64,000 bases of DNA from Pseudorasbora parva (Eukaryota > Chordata > Actinopteri > Cypriniformes > Gobionidae), in the NCBI RefSeq assembly GCF_024679245.1, contig NC_090178.1, positions 16,683,713 to 16,747,712 of the forward strand. The letters run 5' to 3'. Position numbers and translations under genes: made by a program. Below, in pieces: positions 40,336-51,769 of the stretch. How positions within the stretch are numbered: the first letter of the stretch is position 1; each line of letters opens with the position of its first letter. The notes under the pieces were generated by a model, which was not told the origin of the DNA, did no database searches, and saw only the letters and a program-made list of their open reading frames with translations.

Positions 40336-42151
40336 TTAACTCTACAAGCAGTAGTGAACCTTAATCACTACTATTAATAGCATCAATCAGCCTGTGACTG
40401 AATTCTGTATACACATGATCATCAGACAGCTACTTCAATATTTACTCAGACCACAGTAAACAAAAGTGGTTAAGTAAAAAAGAATGACCTCAACCTCTTT
40501 TATCACAAAGGCCAGATGGCACAGTAGGTTCTCGGTAAGGTGAATTCTGAGAAACGAAGTCCCTGTGGCACACTGATGACTGAAACAGTGGGCAACGGCA
40601 CACCAGTAGTCTGTGTTTGATACTTCCACAAAGGCAGCGTGTGCTCAGGACTGTTCTCCTGCTTTGAGGTAATCAAGGAAAGCTGCTATAGATGTTCAGC
40701 CACAATCTGTGCACATACAAAATCAAATGGCGAAACCAGATGCAGAATCATTTGCTCAAACATCTAATAGTTTAAATTGTCAATTCTACCCCTCGATTCA
40801 CTGCAACTAAATAAAACACAGCTCTGTTCATAGATATCATAGAATAGTGTAAATAGCTATAGTGTAATACAGCGATGTTGCCTCACTGTATACCATGATT
40901 AATAAAACTCTCCCTGCTCTATCCACCCCCTTAATGTGATATGTAAAACAGTCTGCAAACACTGGTTGACCAAACTTTAGTTATCCTGTTGAGTAATGTG
41001 ACATGCAAGTATGTTCTTTCTTTTTCAGCAAACTGTCAGCATAAATTATCAAATGAATACTTGGTTTAAATATTAAGTCATGAATGTAACCCCTTCTTAT
41101 TAATAGATGCTTGTGCAACAGCTAGTAAGAAATGTAAGCTGCATTGAGCTGTATATTCAGTACAGTGACCAAACAAAATGGTGCAAAAGTTTGAGCTGAA
41201 TAGCCGAAATTGGCAGACTGCTCTGGTTTCTGGGCACAATAAGGATAAATTATTATTAACCACTTAAAAAATAGACACTAATCATATGGTTTGGTGCCAT
41301 ATGCAACCAAAAATCTAAAAGTAGTAGTTGTGTTAAAATAGTTTGCAACTGTTTCTAAGAACTCAGAAGCCTCTTCCTCTGAAAGAGGACGTGGCCAGAA
41401 TGACACAGAACAGAAAGTGCCAGAACAGATTATAAAGAAACCCAATTTACTCTTTGATCATGATTAAGTTATTTTTTATTTTTTACTGATAGAGATGCTT
41501 TCAAGGACACAAGAACGTATCATAAAAGTAGTCCATGTGACTATATTTTATATTGTCTGGGTAGATGTGTGTAAGAAACAGAAATTAACATCCACTGATA
41601 ATCTTTTCACCGCTGTGACAGAATTGAGTCAGAGAAACAGATCTATCAGATTTGTAATCAGATCATTCAGCCGGTTGTGTAAACTAAATCATTGAAAATG
41701 TATTTGTTCAAAGAGTGTTAGGGTGGATGTCATGGCCTGGCTGTTTCTTAGGAATGTAAATTAAGAATTTTAGGGTGAACTTTTCGTTTAATCTGGAGGA
41801 TTCAGCAAACATTTACAGCTAAACTGCTGTAACGAGTCACTGTTGCAAGTGTGTATAAAAACAGTTATTTAGTAAAATTTTGGCACCATTCCATTTATTC
41901 AGCACACACCTTTAATGCTGAAATGACTTTTAAAAAAAGTCTGCAAACACATCCAAAGTACATTGTGAAGGCCTTACTTCTTTTCTCTTTGCAACCAGGG
42001 GATGTGACACTATATCATGCTAATCAACAAAACCTTGACCTAGGCCAAGAATAGGGGTTGAATCTTTTATATGCCACTGACCTCCAAATATGATCATCCT
42101 CACGTGAGGGACTCCTATTCAAACATTAAAAAAATCAGCTGTAAAGAGTAG
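40336..42151. other. Intergenic stretch, nothing assigned
   Basis: Short frames (40435-40629, 41078-41263, 41495-41695, 41851-42054) lack domain signatures. No RNA gene recognised. Confidence 0.4.
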
Positions 42152-42229
42152 GGTGAATTCAGGTTGATTGGGACACCTTTTCTAATTCATCTCAATGGCA
42201 AAACGTGTCCCAATCTCCCTGAATTCACC
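42152..42229. repeat. Inverted repeat of about 30 bp
   Basis: 'ggtgaattcagg...attgggacac' at 42152 pairs, with a few mismatches, with its complement ending at 42229, leaving an 18-nt loop. Followed at about 42320-42345 by a hAT-like motif ('aaaacccctggtcc'). Confidence 0.85.
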
Positions 42230-42971
42230 ATATAAAACCAGTTTATACTGTGAAAAATTAACATTGTAAATAATAGATAAAAATAAAACATATGTGAAAA
42301 TATTTAGTTCCCCACAACCCAGTATGGAAAACCCCTGGTCCAACATGTGTCTGGTGCAACTGTATTTTAATGTTCCTGTGATTAATGTCCTGGCAGGCTC
42401 GCACGTGCCACACGAGATGCAGGGTCCTCAGTTCCAAATATGGAAATTAAGTTATGAAGAACGATACTGATTTGATGGCATCGAATCATAACCTTCTTAG
42501 AAATCAAGTACTGTAGTCTAATGTCCCATTCAGTTGCACCAGCATTTGAGTGCATAGGGTTCACACATGTGGCTGTCTAGTGCATCGTTTTATACACGCG
42601 GGGGATGTTATGTAATGCCATGATTGACGATACAGAGATATGCGGAGACGCATGGCTGTGCCAAAATAATAACCGCCAAGAGTGCTAAACCGAGCAGACG
42701 TGTAATTTAAGTTGTAGCAGAAACGTATAAAGTCTCTCTCCAACTTCTTTACTACAATATAATACGTTTGCATTTTAAAACGACGCACGCGCCCCCGTAC
42801 TTCAGAAATGGTACGTGCCGGATTCTGCGTCATCCATTGTTTACAAATCAACCCTTGAGCTGTTTCTGTTGGGTAGCGTGGCGGACGCCGGTTTAACGAG
42901 CCCATCCTATACATTTTGAATAAAAACAACTATTACGGCTGGATATTATTATACAATCAAATATATTCAAA

Positions 42972-43421
42972 ATGCCTTGTCGAAAGGAGAATTATATCTT
43001 TTTGGAACAGTCGGTAACGGTGGATTCTAAGGAAGTAGACGCTCTCGTGTCGAAAATCGGCGAGGTGCTGCAGCTTCACAACAATAGCTCGAGCCAGAAG
43101 GCGATGTCACGTCTACACGGTCTCACCAGCAGCAAACCGAACGGCAGCAACAGCAGCGCGGCGGGCGGTCAGCGGTGCATCCGTCTTCGCAGTCGGACTT
43201 TACGTAGCAGCCGGGCCAGTCCGTACAACCCGCCCGGATCCAGCGACCAGGAATGGGACCATTTCAAATCCTCTTGGAACCGAAAGAAAATCGACGAGGA
43301 CGATCCACACCAGCTCCTCCAGGAACTCATATTGTCGGGAAATCTGATCAAAGAAGCGGTCAGACGACTCCAGTTCTCCTCGGAACCACAGGAGAGCGAC
43401 ATCTCCAAACCTGTAGACTGA
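42972..43421 (+). CDS. frat: FRAT/GBP family GSK-3-binding protein
   Basis: A single-exon gene of 149 codons. FRAT/GBP proteins bind GSK-3 in the cytoplasm, compete with Axin and so limit beta-catenin phosphorylation, favouring Wnt signalling. The N-terminus MPCRKE, then FLEQSVTV and KEVDALVSKIGEVLQL (residues 20-35), matches the conserved family N-terminal block. Residues 108-133 (DEDDPHQLLQELILSGNLIK and following EAVRRL) are the GSK-3-binding helix, the family's hallmark. A Ser/Asn/Arg-rich, probably disordered linker separates them. Mammalian FRAT1 and FRAT2 are longer (over 230 residues) but are also intronless; this protein lacks their Pro/Gly/Ala-rich middle. The start codon has A at -3 and is the first ATG preceding the conserved MPCR. 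The coding DNA is clearly more GC-rich than its surroundings. There is no stop or frameshift, so it appears functional. I cannot say from the sequence alone whether it is the frat1 or frat2 orthologue. Confidence 0.95.
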   Translation: MPCRKENYIFLEQSVTVDSKEVDALVSKIGEVLQLHNNSSSQKAMSRLHGLTSSKPNGSNSSAAGGQRCIRLRSRTLRSSRASPYNPPGSSDQEWDHFKSSWNRKKIDEDDPHQLLQELILSGNLIKEAVRRLQFSSEPQESDISKPVD

Positions 43422-44210
43422 GTTCACGAGCCCGCAGATGCATGAACGTCTTCGCGTTTTCAGATCATGGGGCCGCCAGCTCGTTGTCATACGTTGGTTT
43501 TTACAAACTTTGATATCACACCCTTACTTTTTTTTTCTCGATTGTATATTGCTGAGATGGAAATGTTATGTATTTTGAACTCTTTTGAAATGTGACCCTC
43601 CTTATTCAGTCATTTTTAAATCTCAGTGTTGATTGAATGCAGATGTGATGCAAAAATCTAGTGGTTTATAGCAATGCATTTTTATAATAGTATTAACTGG
43701 CCTCTGGTCGGTTTGTCCTAGAATGGTGCATCTTGTTTTGGTTTGCTGGAGTTCAGCACTGTGCCAGTAGCAAAAAACTGCTTTGTTTACAGTGTAGATG
43801 TGGTCGGGCTGCTGATTTGCAGTCCTCGCCTAGATCAGGCAACGGGTCACACTTTTTGTTTACTCATCAAACTATATTTGGATACCGAGATATCACTATT
43901 TTGATTTCAAACAGGCCCTGTGCGCACCTCACGAGGGCCCATGTCCGTCCCTTTCCATGTGAGGAGCAAGGCCAACACTCCTTCATAGACACTGAGATCA
44001 AACTCACATGCGTGTGTGTATGTGATACATGGGGGATGTGATCTCGACACACTGACACTGGTGCTTTTTGATTCCAATGTGGCGTTTTCACGTTTGTTTT
44101 CGTTTTTACTTCGTGTAAACTCAGCGTATGCTTCGCAACGAAGTGTTTTTAATAACTCTGATTGTTAAGAGAATTTGGTGTCTAATAAACATGGTGTGTT
44201 TTTGCATTAA
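43422..44210 (+). other. Probable 3' UTR of the FRAT gene
   Basis: An unbroken non-coding stretch follows the stop codon and contains a canonical AATAAA at 44184-44189, followed about 20 bp later by an A-run and T/G-rich DNA. This implies a 3' UTR of about 0.78 kb. Open frames inside it (43733-44041) show no domain. Confidence 0.65.
44184..44189 (+). terminator. Polyadenylation signal
   Basis: AATAAA, 763 bp after the FRAT stop codon and the first canonical signal downstream of it on this strand. Confidence 0.65.
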
Positions 44211-44607
44211 AAAAATGTCTTTTGTAATCATTTCTGGTTTTAAAAAATTGTCATATCAGGCAATAGTTATATAATAGATAGTCTTCTTTATGTGTGCCAT
44301 GGCACTGAATCACCACTATCAATCTATCATTCATATAATTATATTTAAGCAGTGCTTAAAAGAACGCATTATTACCAAGTGTAAAAAATACAACGTTATG
44401 GTAGTGACTTAATAGATTAATTTCCTGTTGTTATTCTAGAAGAGAAGAAAAAAACATGTCTAAGAATGACACCATGTGATTGAGCAAAAACACGCTGACT
44501 CACAACTATCTGAAGTAAACGTATGGCCTTTGAACACGGTTTGCGATTTAAAGTTAATTAATGACAAGTCATTTATAAACGCAGAATTATTATGGCGTGT
44601 ATAAACT

Positions 44608-44842
44608 GGGGCCTACTGCACAAAACTAGGATAAGGGATTAAGCCGGGATATCTTGGTGATCGTCATCTGTATGCAAAATTTAGTTGGCCTACACCGCTG
44701 TCGTGTAAACATATTCTATCTAAAGGCACAATCACATCAATAATGATAACGAAAAATAACTCTATATTAGTGGATAAACTGAGCCAGGATCACCAAAATA
44801 TCCCGGCTTACTCCCTTATCCCAGTTTTGTGCAATAGACCCC
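44608..44842. mobile_element. Short MITE with about 55-bp inverted ends
   Basis: 'ggggcctactgcacaaaact' at the left pairs with 'agttttgtgcaatagacccc' at the right. Complementarity continues inward through 'ccgggatatcttggtgatc' and its partner. Only about 120 bp of unpaired interior remain. No clear target duplication was seen. Confidence 0.88.
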
Positions 44843-45914
44843 TGGTTAGAAACTTGGCGACTCACTTCCGTTTTGAGGTGTTTTGTCTAATCACCCAGCA
44901 GATGGCAGCACAATGCAAATCACAAAACCAGTCTATCTTGGGAAACGTCTGAAAATAGGACAAAAACATACCACAGCTTTGAAAGAATCAGCATATGAAT
45001 TAAATGCATATTAATAAAATAAAGCTTTATTTATTTTTTTTAAAAAAAATACTCAAGAATGCATTATTAGAATTTTACTTGATTCTGATTGGTCAATGAC
45101 ACTAAGCAGTATTATTTTATTTTTTACATACTAGTAGCCTATTTATTAATATTTGAATGAGTGTTTTTATATTTTCAGGTTTTTTGTTGTTGTTTAAAAT
45201 ATTTGTATTGACTTGCCCTGATGCAGCCTACTACCGGATTCATTTGTGAAAAAAATTCTGTTAAAGTGGAATTTAACAACAATTAATAATTTTCTTTGTA
45301 CCAAAGCACTTGCCTTTAACACTGGAAAAGAGCACACCAGCATTTCAGCCATCACATATTAAATTAAAGAGCAACTTAAAAAGGCCATGCGTAAGGGATA
45401 GTGGTTGCCTAATTGTTGGAGAGTGTTAACCTGAAGTTTGCAGAGGTTTGCCTAACCCTCGATCGATCCATGGGTGCCATAGCAAATGGCTGAGTATGCA
45501 CAAATTCAGTATGAGTATGTAAAAATTTGAACAAAACAAACAAAACAAAACAAAACTTCAACTAATGAACAGCGAAGTGTCCACTGGTGGCACAGTGCAG
45601 AATCTCTGTAGATGCAGTCATCCAAATATGTTTCACTTGTTTAATAAATATACTGCACATTTAAACATTCAGATCATTTAATATTTTTATTTTGCATACT
45701 TTATAATTACACATTTCAAGTATATTTCATCATTGTCCTTATTGGTCTCACGCACTAACATAATTTAGGATAGGTCATTGGCGCCATCTTGCAATACAAA
45801 AAGGTATTGTAGAAAACTAGTAAAAAATGGTCTAGTAGTGGGGCTTGTGTAAAGTTCAAAGTGAATATAAACCTTTTGATAGATGGCTATTGAAAGTCTA
45901 TAGTCTCCAGTTCA

Positions 45915-46103
<189 letters not shown>

Positions 46104-46172
46104 TATTTTTATTTTTTAAGTTATCTGGTTGCCTTAAAAATTTGAGTAAATTTAAGTTAAACCAACAAAATT

Positions 46173-46173
46173 A

Positions 46174-46238
<65 letters not shown>
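46173..46238. repeat. (AT)n microsatellite
   Basis: About 32 TA units. Directly upstream 'taagttaaaccaacaaaatt' looks like the end of an AT-rich MITE type also glimpsed near 57375-57405. Confidence 0.97.
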
Positions 46239-46239
<1 letters not shown>

Positions 46240-46853
46240 TAGAAGAACCATTTTGGGTTCCCCAAAGATAATCTCGAGAAGCATGTTTTTTGACTACACA
46301 ACACACCAACTGTCATTGTCTGCTGAATAAAACTGCTCATCCTCAAAGTCACACAGGAACGGCACAGTTCTCACCTCACATCCCCAAACACCAGAGGCTT
46401 CTGCTGTTCCTTCAAATGTCACAAACACCCAAGGCTCAAACAATTATACATAAGCCTTACATAAGATCATGTTTTCCCATATTCTGTCCTACATTCTGAC
46501 CTACATCACAAAGTGACGATGATGAAATAGGGGATCCAAGAGCCAAACCAAACGAGTGTTGCTGATTTACTTGCTTTGAAGGCGAGAATGAGTCACACCG
46601 GCCGTTATTTTGATTTTGAGTCTCCTTGTTCCTGATGATGTGTTATGCAGCTGGACATATTAAGTTGGCCAAATGCAGCATGCCGTGTTTTTAATGTGTT
46701 GCTTTACGGTTGCTAAGGGGTGCTGGATGGTTGCTAGGATGTATGGTTGCTGAAAATACAAGCGTGCTGCCAGGTTAGAAATAACTTGGGTCCCTCCTTA
46801 ATCTTTATTTTGTTGTTGTTTTGTCAAGAGAAAGTAGGGGAAACCTTTTCGCA

Positions 46854-47657
46854 TTAAAGGGGTACTTCAGCGCTGGGAAGATGAATCTGTATTTAAACTG
46901 GGTCATTAATGTAGTAGAAATGTGAAATTATTTTTGAATTTGGTGCTTTTTAGACTGAGAAAAGTCAGAAAATGTATTTTTGTCTCATGGGGATGAAAGA
47001 CAACAATTCCCAGAATGCTTCGCTGCGAGGACACTCCCAAAGCCACCGCTACTGAGTCACTTTTACTTTCCCATCACCGCGTTCATCTTCATAAAATCAG
47101 TTCAGTTAGAGAACAGACACTACAATTAAAAACTGAAAGTGTCTGTTAAATATACTGTGATTTATCCGCTGAGGAAGTGTCAGCAGAAATGCAGCAGGTG
47201 TCAGATCACACGCATCGTGATGAGAGTCTGAGGTAAACGCGTCCACGCTCGCGGCAATCATTCTCAGCGCGTGTTCAGTCTGGCGTGTTTTCGGTTCATG
47301 CCTTTGCAAGATTAACTTTCATAGGGATTAACTTGAGAAGATAAAATACTCACTTTGCTCCGCCGGCCTCAATGTTTCCATGAATGCCTGAGCTGAGCTG
47401 AGCTGTGAATGTGACCCCATCCCCCATGTGCGAGTTGAAAACATGCGGAAATAGCTCCCTCTGCTGGCTGTATTCTTTCGCGTCTGGCCAAACATTTTAC
47501 CGATGACACAAATCGACGATATTTGCGTCACTGGAGTAATTTTTCCAGAAATAAAATGCATAAATCTCTCTTCTCAGAGGGATATGAGAGTGAGGGAGCA
47601 CAATCATTCGAATACACTCCAGGGTTTCTAAAGCTAATCGCTGAAGTAACCCTTTAA
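46854..47657. mobile_element. TTAA element with 'GTACTTCAGCGCTGG' ends
   Basis: TTAA then AGGGGTACTTCAGCG at the left; CGCTGAAGTAACCC then TTAA at the right. The interior carries 'caacaattcccagaatgctt' and other non-coding DNA; frames at 47106-47309 and 47328-47561 show no domain. Non-autonomous, piggyBac-like by its TTAA sites. Confidence 0.85.
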
Positions 47658-48220
47658 GCTTTCGAGTCCGTTAGTTTAACTTAAATCCTTGAATCTGTGT
47701 TGCCAAATCGCGATACAAATAAGCAACCGCAGCTTCATAAACAAGCCCAATATTATTATTATATTATTTATTATCATAAATATCAATAACAATCAAAAAC
47801 TTTTTTACCAATAAGTATCAATACTGTTATTTTTAGTATAGGGTGATATCAGCAAAATTGGGTCACTTTTTGATAAATCGCTTGGGACAATACAATGCAG
47901 TCTGCCTTTTCCGTTTTATTTAAAATTTTTATAATGACTGTTTTTGATAATATTGTGTTGAAATTATGTAACAAAATATAATTATTTAGGCCCTATAGTT
48001 ATTGAAACATCAGCTGTGCCAACTTTTTTTTGCATGAGCAGTTTCAGGTAAAATTGGACAGCTGTTTCAATGGGCCAGTCAAACTGCAAAGGGAAATATT
48101 AATTCATCATCAATTTTAATTTTAAAACACAATTGTTTATTTAAACTGCATTAAACAAACATTTTGTGCCATTTAAAAAAAAAAAAAACATTTTGGGTTC
48201 AAACCCACATATTCAATTAA

Positions 48221-48222
<2 letters not shown>

Positions 48223-48302
<80 letters not shown>
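48223..48302. repeat. (GT)n microsatellite
   Basis: About 39 GT units. Confidence 0.98.
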
Positions 48303-48304
<2 letters not shown>

Positions 48305-49250
48305 AACACGTTTAGAACAAAATGTGCAAATTAAAAAAAATCAATACACATTCAAAATTGATAACTCATATTCACATTCAAAATGCAAAATGTTTAAAAA
48401 AAAAACGATATCACTAGAGTGTGTGTGCGGTGAAAATATTTTTCAAATACAGTCTTTGCAAATGAAACCATCGTCATCACTACCATTAAACCATGCAGAA
48501 CATTTTACCCATTCCTCAGTACATAGCCTTAGGGTCCTTTGGGTCACCATAGAGAGTGTTGCAGACTTTGCAAGGTGATTTGCTTCTCTTGTCCTGCTTT
48601 TTTCACTCTTTTGGTTGCTTGTTGCCTTTACTGGCTGGCTTGCTTACCTGGTTGCTTGCTGGATGATTTTTGTTGTAATATATTCAATGTGTTGCTCGCT
48701 TGTGAGGTTATATGATGGGGGACTGGGTTCACTCTCTTTCTGATGGGCCTCTCCCTTTGCAGCACTAAGATCAAGTCAGTGAATGTGACCAATTTTAGAG
48801 ACAGAACAGAAAGAAAAGAACAAAAAGAGCCTATGTTATTGCAAGAAATAGGATAATTATTTGGTATATTTTATGATATTTTTATTTAACTAAGTTCGGG
48901 AGGAGCTCGTTCAGATAATTAACACAGGTGGAGAGTACTCAGCTAACCAACAAAGGTGTTCACATATACACAGCTGTCTGTCCTCCATTTTGTTGACAGT
49001 TTATCAGCATGGGCGGCATTTCCGGCAGTTCCCGGCTCTACGCTGCTCGAAGCAATCCTACAATGCTAAAATCTTTCCTTTCATAATACTCTACACTAAA
49101 CCCCCTTTCGGCCGATTCCATCAGAATTCACGGTAAAAAATAAGTTATTCTTTTCCGGAGATGTAGTTGTGTCATTTGCCATGATTCACAATCGCAATTC
49201 TGTCTTCTAACATGTCCGACTCATAAACGTCTGTTAAAGGGGATTTTCTG
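48303..49250. other. Intergenic stretch, nothing assigned
   Basis: No supported gene. Beyond the Cys-Val repeat, the frame extending to 48578 has no domain. Two 'gttaaagg' motifs at 49233 and 49250 precede the next element. Confidence 0.4.
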
Positions 49251-49634
49251 TTAAAGGTGCCCTAGAATTAGTTGAAACAATGTTAAATTATTCTCTGATA
49301 TCTACATAGAGGGTATGTGGCTTATTTAAGGGCAAACATTGTCCAGATACAGTTTTACAGGTCCATTTACAACCCCAGAAATTGTCCCTAGGATGTAATG
49401 CTCTGTTTTTGCCTTATTTGGAAGAGTCATGAATATTAATGTTGAGCTCTGCTCTGATTGGCTTATTTCAGCAGCTCACAGCACAGCAGTGCAGTTGTTC
49501 AGCAAATCGGCTCGTGAGTCCTGACAGAACACAGACCGACTGAAAGACATTTTAAGCAGAACATCTCAAACGGAGATAGCTAAAATGCAATTGTTTATTG
49601 GTGTTTTCAGACATATTCACTACTGCCACAGCAG
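49251..49634 (+). mobile_element. Left part of a TTAA-type element
   Basis: TTAA followed by AGGTGCCCTAGAATTAG, then 'cttatttaagggcaaacatt' and 'tcatgaatattaat'. The structure resembles other TTAA elements here. A 49-bp tandem array and a DIRS element follow, and probable right-hand sequence resumes at about 52040 ('ctgccacagcagtgacg', compare 49624). The right terminus, perhaps the TTAA at 52211, is not proven. Confidence 0.5.
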
Positions 49635-49785
49635 TGCTGTTCTTTCTGCTCCCACTGGAGCTCAGTTTCTCTGGTTAATATTCTGCTGTTCTTTCTGCTC
49701 CCACTGGAGCTCAGTTTCTCTGGTTGATATTCTGCTGTTCTTTCTGCTCCCACTGGAGCTCAGTTTCTCTGGTTAATATTCGGCT
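49635..49785 (+). repeat. 49-bp tandem array, left block
   Basis: Three units start at 49635, 49684 and 49733, each containing 'tgctgttctttctgctcc' and 'ggagctcagtttctctggtt'. The array resumes after the DIRS element. Confidence 0.93.
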
Positions 49786-49880
49786 GTTCTCTTTCATAGG
49801 TTCACTCAACGCTGTGAATGACGCATATTGGGATACGCCCCTGGGAGTGCCGATTGTCTGAAGCCCTTATAGAATCCCGC
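49786..49880 (+). repeat. DIRS left terminal inverted repeat
   Basis: From GTTCTCTTTCATAGG to 'cttatagaatcccgccc'. The part from 'gcatattgggatacg' on pairs with the right terminal repeat (51770-51840); the outermost part pairs instead with the internal complementary region. Confidence 0.9.
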
Positions 49881-49887
49881 CCACTTC

Positions 49888-50532
49888 ATGCCAGGCCATC
49901 ATGTTTCTGCAGGGGCATGCCGCAGGCTTTTGGGTCTCATGGCCGCAGCCTCCCAGGTCCTTCCTCTGGGGCTGCTTCACATGAGGCCCTTCCTTTGGTG
50001 GATGAAGCAGAAGGGGATCCGGGCTTCAGGATCCCCCTACCGCCTTCTGAGGGTGTTGCAAGGTTGCTTTCGAACCCTATCAGTGTGGCGAGACCCCCCT
50101 TTTCTCCAAAGAGGTGTCGGCATGGGGGTAGTTTTCCGTCGCCAGATGATTACGACGGACGCTTCCCTCACCGGATGGGGTGCGATTTTCGAAGGTCGCC
50201 CAGCATGCGGCACCTGGACGGAGGAGACTCAAGCCTGTCACATAAACTGCCTAGAGTTGAGAGCAGTCTTCCTGGGCCTTCGACATTTCCTCCCTTTTCT
50301 CACTGGGCACCATGTTATTGTCAGGACAGACAACATGGCGGTGGTGTCTTATGTGAATCGCCAGGGGGGCTGTCGGTCACGCACCCTGGACAGGCTTGCA
50401 CGCTGTCTCCTCCTATGGGCCCAGATTCCGGTCAGGAAGGACCTACTGTTACAGCTCCAGGGCAGGATATGGCATCCTCGTCCCGAGATCTGGAAACTGT
50501 GGGTATGGCCCATCAGGGGCCATCTAGCCTAA
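49888..50532 (+). pseudogene. DIRS pol fragment: RT tail and RNase H
   Basis: The frame opens in the segment CRRLLGLMAAASQVLPLGLL (residues 11-30), which in DIRS pol follows the RT fingers and palm; those catalytic parts are missing. The RNase H domain follows, with acidic residues D91 (TTDASLTGWGA), E123 (CLELRAV) and D148 (VRTDNMA). After the LLLWAQ segment (about 180) it jumps to a distal piece ending HPRPEIWKLWVWPIRG, suggesting a second internal deletion. A stop follows, and the next expected motif (LPADVQETIANARTPSL) lies in another frame, so the junction to the recombinase is frameshifted. Overlapping frame 49818-50651 is mostly a shadow apart from that short piece. Confidence 0.88.
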
Positions 50533-50550
50533 GGGCCAGTCTTCCAGCAG

Positions 50551-51429
50551 ATGTGCAGGAGACCATCGCTAATGCCAGAACCCCATCTTTACATCAAGCT
50601 TTACTCTTCCAAGTGGAAGGTTTGTCAGGCATGGTGTTTGGCCCATTATAGAAGTCCAGTTAACTGCCCTGTTGGTTCAGTTCTGGGGTTTCTGCAGGAG
50701 AAGTTTTCAGCCGGGGCTGCGGCTACTACACTCAGAGTGTATGTAGCGGCTATAGCCGCTCATAGGGAGCTGGATAAGACCCCTCTGGGAAAGCATTCTT
50801 TGGTTTCATCCTTTACGAGAGGGGTTAAGCGCCTGGGGCCAGTTCGCTCCCCTGGTGTACCCTCGTGGGACTTATCTATTGTCCTGGAGGGTTTGACCAG
50901 TGCTCCCTTTGAGCCGTTGGAGTCAGCTACTGAGCGGGTTCTTACTCTTAAGGTGGCTCATCTGTTGGCTTTAACTTCTTTGAAGCGAGTGGGGGACTTG
51001 CAAGCCCTCTCTGTTAGCGAGGCTTGCTTGGATTTTGCTGCCGGCCTGGTTAAGGTCTCTCTTAGACCCAGGCTGGGGTATGTGCCCAAGGTGTTGTCTA
51101 CATCCTTCCGCTCGCAGGTCACCATCTTCCATTCTTTCCACCCTCCGTCTTTTGTGTCCCCAGAGGACGAAAGGTTGCATTTGTTCTGCCCGGTTTGGGC
51201 ATTGAAGGTATATGTCAATCATTCGGGTGGTTGGAGGAAGTCTAACCAGTTGCTAGTGTGCTTCAGAGCTGGCCGCCGTGGGCTTGCCGCATCGAAGCAG
51301 AGAGTTTCGCACTGGGTGACGGAGGGGGCTCTCTTGGAGGACATTTGGAGGACACAAGGGGGCTCTCTTGGAGGACATTTGTGTTGCGGCAGGATGGTCC
51401 TCACCGCACACTTTTGTCAAGTTCTATAG
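50551..51429 (+). pseudogene. DIRS tyrosine recombinase, deleted and frameshifted
   Basis: Tyrosine recombinases join the circular DIRS cDNA into the genome. The frame shows the N-terminal SAM-like part, KWKVCQAWC at about 21-29 and TLRVYVAAIAAHRELD at 60-75. The catalytic core begins with the first Arg at R146 (LTSLKRVGDLQAL). It runs through RPRLGYVPKV and FCPVWALKVYV to SKQRVSHWV. The HxxR box that should come next is deleted: SHWV joins directly to EGALLEDI. A 23-bp segment ('ggctctcttggaggacattt') is then duplicated (51328 and 51361), putting the end out of frame. The nucleophilic Tyr of KFYSLD is still encoded at 51425-51427, but in the +1 frame. The enzyme cannot be active. Confidence 0.9.
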
Positions 51430-51564
51430 TCTAGACCTTGACACGGCTCCGGGTTCGCGTGTTCTGTCAGCTTAATCCAGGTCTCAGGTTCAGGTCTTCC
51501 TGACGTTAGTGTCAGATGCGGCAGCGCTACTAGCTTGGCGGTTGTGGTATACCATTCCCAATAG

Positions 51565-51639
51565 GCGTCATTTGCAGCGTCGAGTGAACCTATGGAAGAG
51601 AACGTCTCAGGTTACTCACATAACCTATGTTCTCTGAAT
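51565..51639. repeat. DIRS internal complementary region
   Basis: 51565-51603 is the near-perfect complement of the left terminus 49786-49824. 51599-51639 is the perfect complement of 51862-51902. The two overlap by 'agaac'. In DIRS replication this region is thought to template joining of the ends into a circle. Confidence 0.92.
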
Positions 51640-51769
51640 CTCACGCTGCCAAGCTCCCCGCACTGCCGACAAACCGTTTTGCTCGGCAGAGAAATCTGGG
51701 GAGAAGATGGCGCTCGCAGCAGTATAGCTCATAGGTGATGAGCTAGAGGGGCGGCGCTGTGCCATCAGC

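Noticed and set aside
42561..42929. 122-codon minus-strand frame just upstream of the FRAT gene
   Set aside because: No domain, composition atypical for a protein, and it overlaps the likely FRAT promoter/5' UTR region. No divergent gene can be supported.
42895..42971. TATA box for the FRAT gene ('cctatacatttt')
   Set aside because: It is only about 60 bp before the ATG and not a canonical match, so a promoter position cannot be supported.
43169..43513. Frames overlapping the FRAT gene in other registers
   Set aside because: Shadows of the GC-rich FRAT coding sequence.
49818..50651. 277-codon frame in the DIRS element
   Set aside because: Mostly a shadow of the RNase H frame; only a short piece near its end (ANARTPSL) is genuine DIRS protein after a frameshift.
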